In this document: piece after piece, positions 4,904 to 6,565 of the stretch | Numbering within the stretch: the stretch's first letter is position 1 | Layout: each line of letters opens with the position of its first letter | Source: Candidatus Dadabacteria bacterium UBA2774 | GTDB lineage: Bacteria > Desulfobacterota_D > UBA1144 > Nemesobacterales > UBA2774 | Assembly (NCBI GenBank): GCA_002352485.1 | Contig: DEIM01000226.1 | Location: forward strand, 1-6,565 | Reading direction: 5' to 3' | DNA: 6,565 bases | Made by a program: the position numbers and the translations under genes | Notes under the pieces: model-generated | The model's input: only the letters and a program-made list of their open reading frames with translations | Databases searched by the model: none | What the model was told of the DNA's origin: nothing

Positions 4904-6343
4904 ATGAAAGTGATTTTAAACAGGTTAAAAGATAAGTCGCATGCATTTGTTGCATTATCGGTGCTTGCGATTTTAATTTGCGCCGGATACACATCTTACG
5001 CTCAGGAAGAAGCGGCCGGATCTACAGTAGCCGATGCCATTTTTACAGTAAATAACGTATGGATGCTGGTTGCGACTTTTCTGGTGTTTATCATGCATCT
5101 TGGATTCGCATCACTCGAATCCGGTCTAACGAGAGCTAAGAACACTACAAACATTTTGTTTAAGAATGTTTCGATTATTTCCATCGGTATTCTCACATAC
5201 GCTCTGGTCGGCTTCAATCTGATGTATCCCGGAGACTTCTCCATTGGTCAGTTCTTTGGGTTTGCGGGCTTCGGTATCGCGGCGCCTGAGGGAGCAGCCG
5301 GACTCATCGCTTATGCAGACGGTGGATACACTTATTGGACGGACTTTATTTTCCAGGCAATGTTCGCAGCAACGGCGGCCACCATTGTTTCAGGAGCAGT
5401 GGCTGAGAGAATTAAGCTCAGCAGTTTTCTCATCTTCGCGACCATATTCGTCGCAATTGTATATACGATTGCGGGTTCATGGAAATGGGGCGGCGGCTGG
5501 CTCGACCAGATGGGCTTTTATGACTTTGCGGGTTCAACTCTTGTACACAGCGTAGGCGGCTGGGGCGCTCTTGTAGGAGCGATTGTACTCGGGCCCCGGC
5601 TTGGTAAATATATGAAATCAGGGGCGCTAAAGCCCATACCGGGACACAGTCTTCCTCTTGCGGCGATCGGAGTCTTTATGCTGTGGTTTGGATGGTACGG
5701 TTTTAACGGCGGCTCTGTCCTTTCGGCAGACCCCGAGCTTGTATCGCTCGTATTTGTAACTACTTCGCTTGCAGCAGCAGCCGGCGTGATAGGGGCGATG
5801 GTGCTTTCCTGGATTATGTTCAAAAAGCCCGATCTCTCTATGATCTTGAACGGCTCTCTTGCCGGACTTGTTGGTATAACGGCGGGCGCTGACGTAATGA
5901 CCCCGATGAGCGCGGTTATTATCGGTCTCATAGCGGGGCTTATCGTAGTAGGCTCGGTCGTATTCTTCGACAAGGTAGCCAAGATTGATGACCCGGTCGG
6001 TGCTATTTCAGTTCACCTCGTTTGCGGGATATGGGGCACGTTGGCAGTCGGTATCTTCGCAGCCGAATTCAGCTTCTTCACCCAGCTCATTGGAGTCGCA
6101 GCTTACGGCGTGTTCACCGTAGTTTGCGCGCTCGTTCTTTTCCTTCTTATCAAAGTTACGATGGGACTCAGGGTTTCTGAGGAAGAAGAGCTTGCGGGCC
6201 TCGATATAGGTGAGCACGGTATGATGGCGTATCCGGATTTTCAGCAGGTAGCCGAAGCCGGTGGTTCCACAATGAGCTACCCAACCATGAGTATGAAAGC
6301 TCAGGAACCTTCAGTGCTTGAAGAGAGCGAGCAGGACACATGA
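4904..6343 (+). CDS. amtB: Ammonium transporter AmtB
   Basis: An inner-membrane channel of the Amt/Mep/Rh family (479 residues; trimeric in characterised members) that takes up ammonium. Seen: an N-terminal signal peptide (1-33, hydrophobic core 14-28, likely cut after SYA) as in other Gram-negative AmtB proteins; then about eleven membrane segments. The family signature DFAGSTLVHSVGG is at 207-219. The pore twin histidines are H215 and H371 (SVHLVCGIWGT), W195 (KWGGG) corresponds to the conserved entrance tryptophan, and AVAERIK lies in an earlier helix. The cytoplasmic tail GLRVSEEEELAGLDIGEHG (421-439) matches the segment that binds the PII protein GlnK. About 36 further residues follow, rich in Ser, Met and Glu and without a recognised domain. 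The sigma-54 promoter implies induction under nitrogen limitation. No glnK follows within the visible 222 bp. Call is firm. Confidence 0.97.
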   Translation: MKVILNRLKDKSHAFVALSVLAILICAGYTSYAQEEAAGSTVADAIFTVNNVWMLVATFLVFIMHLGFASLESGLTRAKNTTNILFKNVSIISIGILTYALVGFNLMYPGDFSIGQFFGFAGFGIAAPEGAAGLIAYADGGYTYWTDFIFQAMFAATAATIVSGAVAERIKLSSFLIFATIFVAIVYTIAGSWKWGGGWLDQMGFYDFAGSTLVHSVGGWGALVGAIVLGPRLGKYMKSGALKPIPGHSLPLAAIGVFMLWFGWYGFNGGSVLSADPELVSLVFVTTSLAAAAGVIGAMVLSWIMFKKPDLSMILNGSLAGLVGITAGADVMTPMSAVIIGLIAGLIVVGSVVFFDKVAKIDDPVGAISVHLVCGIWGTLAVGIFAAEFSFFTQLIGVAAYGVFTVVCALVLFLLIKVTMGLRVSEEEELAGLDIGEHGMMAYPDFQQVAEAGGSTMSYPTMSMKAQEPSVLEESEQDT

Positions 6344-6367
6344 GGCTATGAAATTTAGAACGGAGAA

Positions 6368-6394
6368 GCCGCTCTCTGCCTCGCAGGGAGCGGC
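6368..6394. other. Strong GC-rich hairpin after amtB, without a T-tract
   Basis: Twelve pairs (GCCGCTCTCTGC with GCAGGGAGCGGC, one G-T wobble) close a 3-base loop. It lies 24 bases after the amtB stop. On the plus strand it is followed by AAACAAAAAACG, not T's. On the minus strand the T-run precedes the stem. Neither orientation forms a standard intrinsic terminator. It may protect the 3' end of the amtB message or reduce read-through to the next gene. Confidence 0.6.
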
Positions 6395-6448
6395 AAACAA
6401 AAAACGAAAAAAAGAAGGCAACACAAAATAATTTGGGGACAGACCGGA

Positions 6449-6463
6449 GCACGTAGTGTGTGC
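6449..6463. promoter_or_regulatory. GCAC-N7-GTGC motif (NtrC-like)
   Basis: GCACGTAGTGTGTGC has the arm sequence and 7-base spacing of the core of the enteric NtrC consensus (TGCAC-N7-GTGCA), but lacks the outer T and A. It sits 43 bp upstream of the next gene. No sigma-54 promoter was found between them, so it may be a chance match. Confidence 0.25.
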
Positions 6464-6505
6464 GATCGGGGGGAATAAAATCAAATAAGGGAGGATAAGT
6501 CAGAA

Positions 6506-6565
6506 ATGAGAAGATTAATGATAGTGATAGTAGCGTTTTTGACGGTAGTACCACTCGGCTTGACT
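6506..6565 (+). CDS. Partial gene starting with a signal-peptide-like N-terminus (3' end outside window)
   Basis: Twenty codons are visible from the ATG at 6506, open to the window edge: MRRLMIVIVAFLTVVPLGLT. A basic start (two Arg) followed by a hydrophobic stretch is typical of a secreted or envelope protein, or a first membrane segment. GGAGG (6490-6494) lies 11 bases upstream. Its position after amtB, with no obvious promoter of its own, suggests co-transcription. It is not glnK, because PII proteins have no such hydrophobic start. Too short to name. Confidence 0.6.
   Translation, partial: MRRLMIVIVAFLTVVPLGLT

Larger units (their letters stand above)
6344..6505 (+). other. Intergenic region between amtB and the next gene
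   Basis: This 162-bp region contains a strong GC-rich hairpin (6368-6394), an A-rich tract (6395-6418), a GCAC-N7-GTGC motif (6449-6463) and a ribosome-binding site for the gene at 6506. No clear -24/-12 or sigma-70 promoter was found, so the downstream gene may be read from the amtB promoter. A 27-codon lysine-rich frame (6348-6431) is judged to be chance. Confidence 0.5.

Noticed and set aside
5518..5982. 154-codon minus-strand open frame inside amtB
   Set aside because: It lies opposite the highly conserved AmtB membrane segments and its composition is that expected of a shadow frame.
6348..6431. 27-codon lysine-rich small ORF after amtB
   Set aside because: The only GAGG-like site overlaps the amtB stop and is 2 bases from the ATG. 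The lysines come from the A-tracts and the strong hairpin fills its middle.
6434..6452. Second sigma-54 promoter upstream of the gene at 6506
   Set aside because: GG and GC with 10 bases between them can be found, but the surrounding bases do not match TGGCAC or TTGC.

Overview
The window looks like ordinary chromosomal DNA from a mesophilic Gram-negative bacterium of moderate GC content. Sigma-54 control, a Fis-type enhancer-binding regulator, a candidate IHF site and two dispersed palindromic repeats (GTCATT... type) suggest a deltaproteobacterium-like or related candidate-phylum genome. That placement is a guess from style, not a phylogenetic result. I see no tRNA, rRNA, CRISPR array, insertion sequence or phage gene.

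Layout. Positions 1-450 (+) hold the 3' end of a sigma-54-dependent, Fis-family response regulator. A non-coding stretch (451-712) with two unrelated palindromic repeats separates it from a convergent minus-strand pair: miaB (1209-2516), a radical-SAM tRNA methylthiotransferase, followed 22 bp later by a bifunctional nuclease (BFN/DUF151) gene (713-1186). A divergent intergenic region (2517-2767) carries one sigma-70-like promoter in each direction and several small palindromes. To its right, on the plus strand, are an MFS transporter (2768-4105) and, 54 bp on, a VOC/glyoxalase-fold protein (4160-4609). Next comes a regulatory region of about 290 bp with a near-consensus -24/-12 (sigma-54) promoter, a candidate IHF site and paired GCAC/GTGC inverted repeats. 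It serves an ammonium transporter gene (amtB, 4904-6343). A strong hairpin follows amtB, and the window ends in the signal-peptide-like start of another plus-strand gene at 6506.

How the parts work together. miaB and bfn look like a two-gene RNA-metabolism operon. The MFS and VOC genes look like a small uptake and conversion pair of unknown substrate. amtB appears to be nitrogen-regulated through sigma-54 and an activator bound upstream. The regulator at the left edge is the class of protein that activates such promoters, but its DNA-binding helix looks more PilR-like than NtrC-like, so I do not claim that it controls amtB.

I found no large new system. The most informative part is the layered amtB control region. 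It also shows that the amtB start belongs at 4904, because the longer in-frame start (4844) lies inside the promoter.
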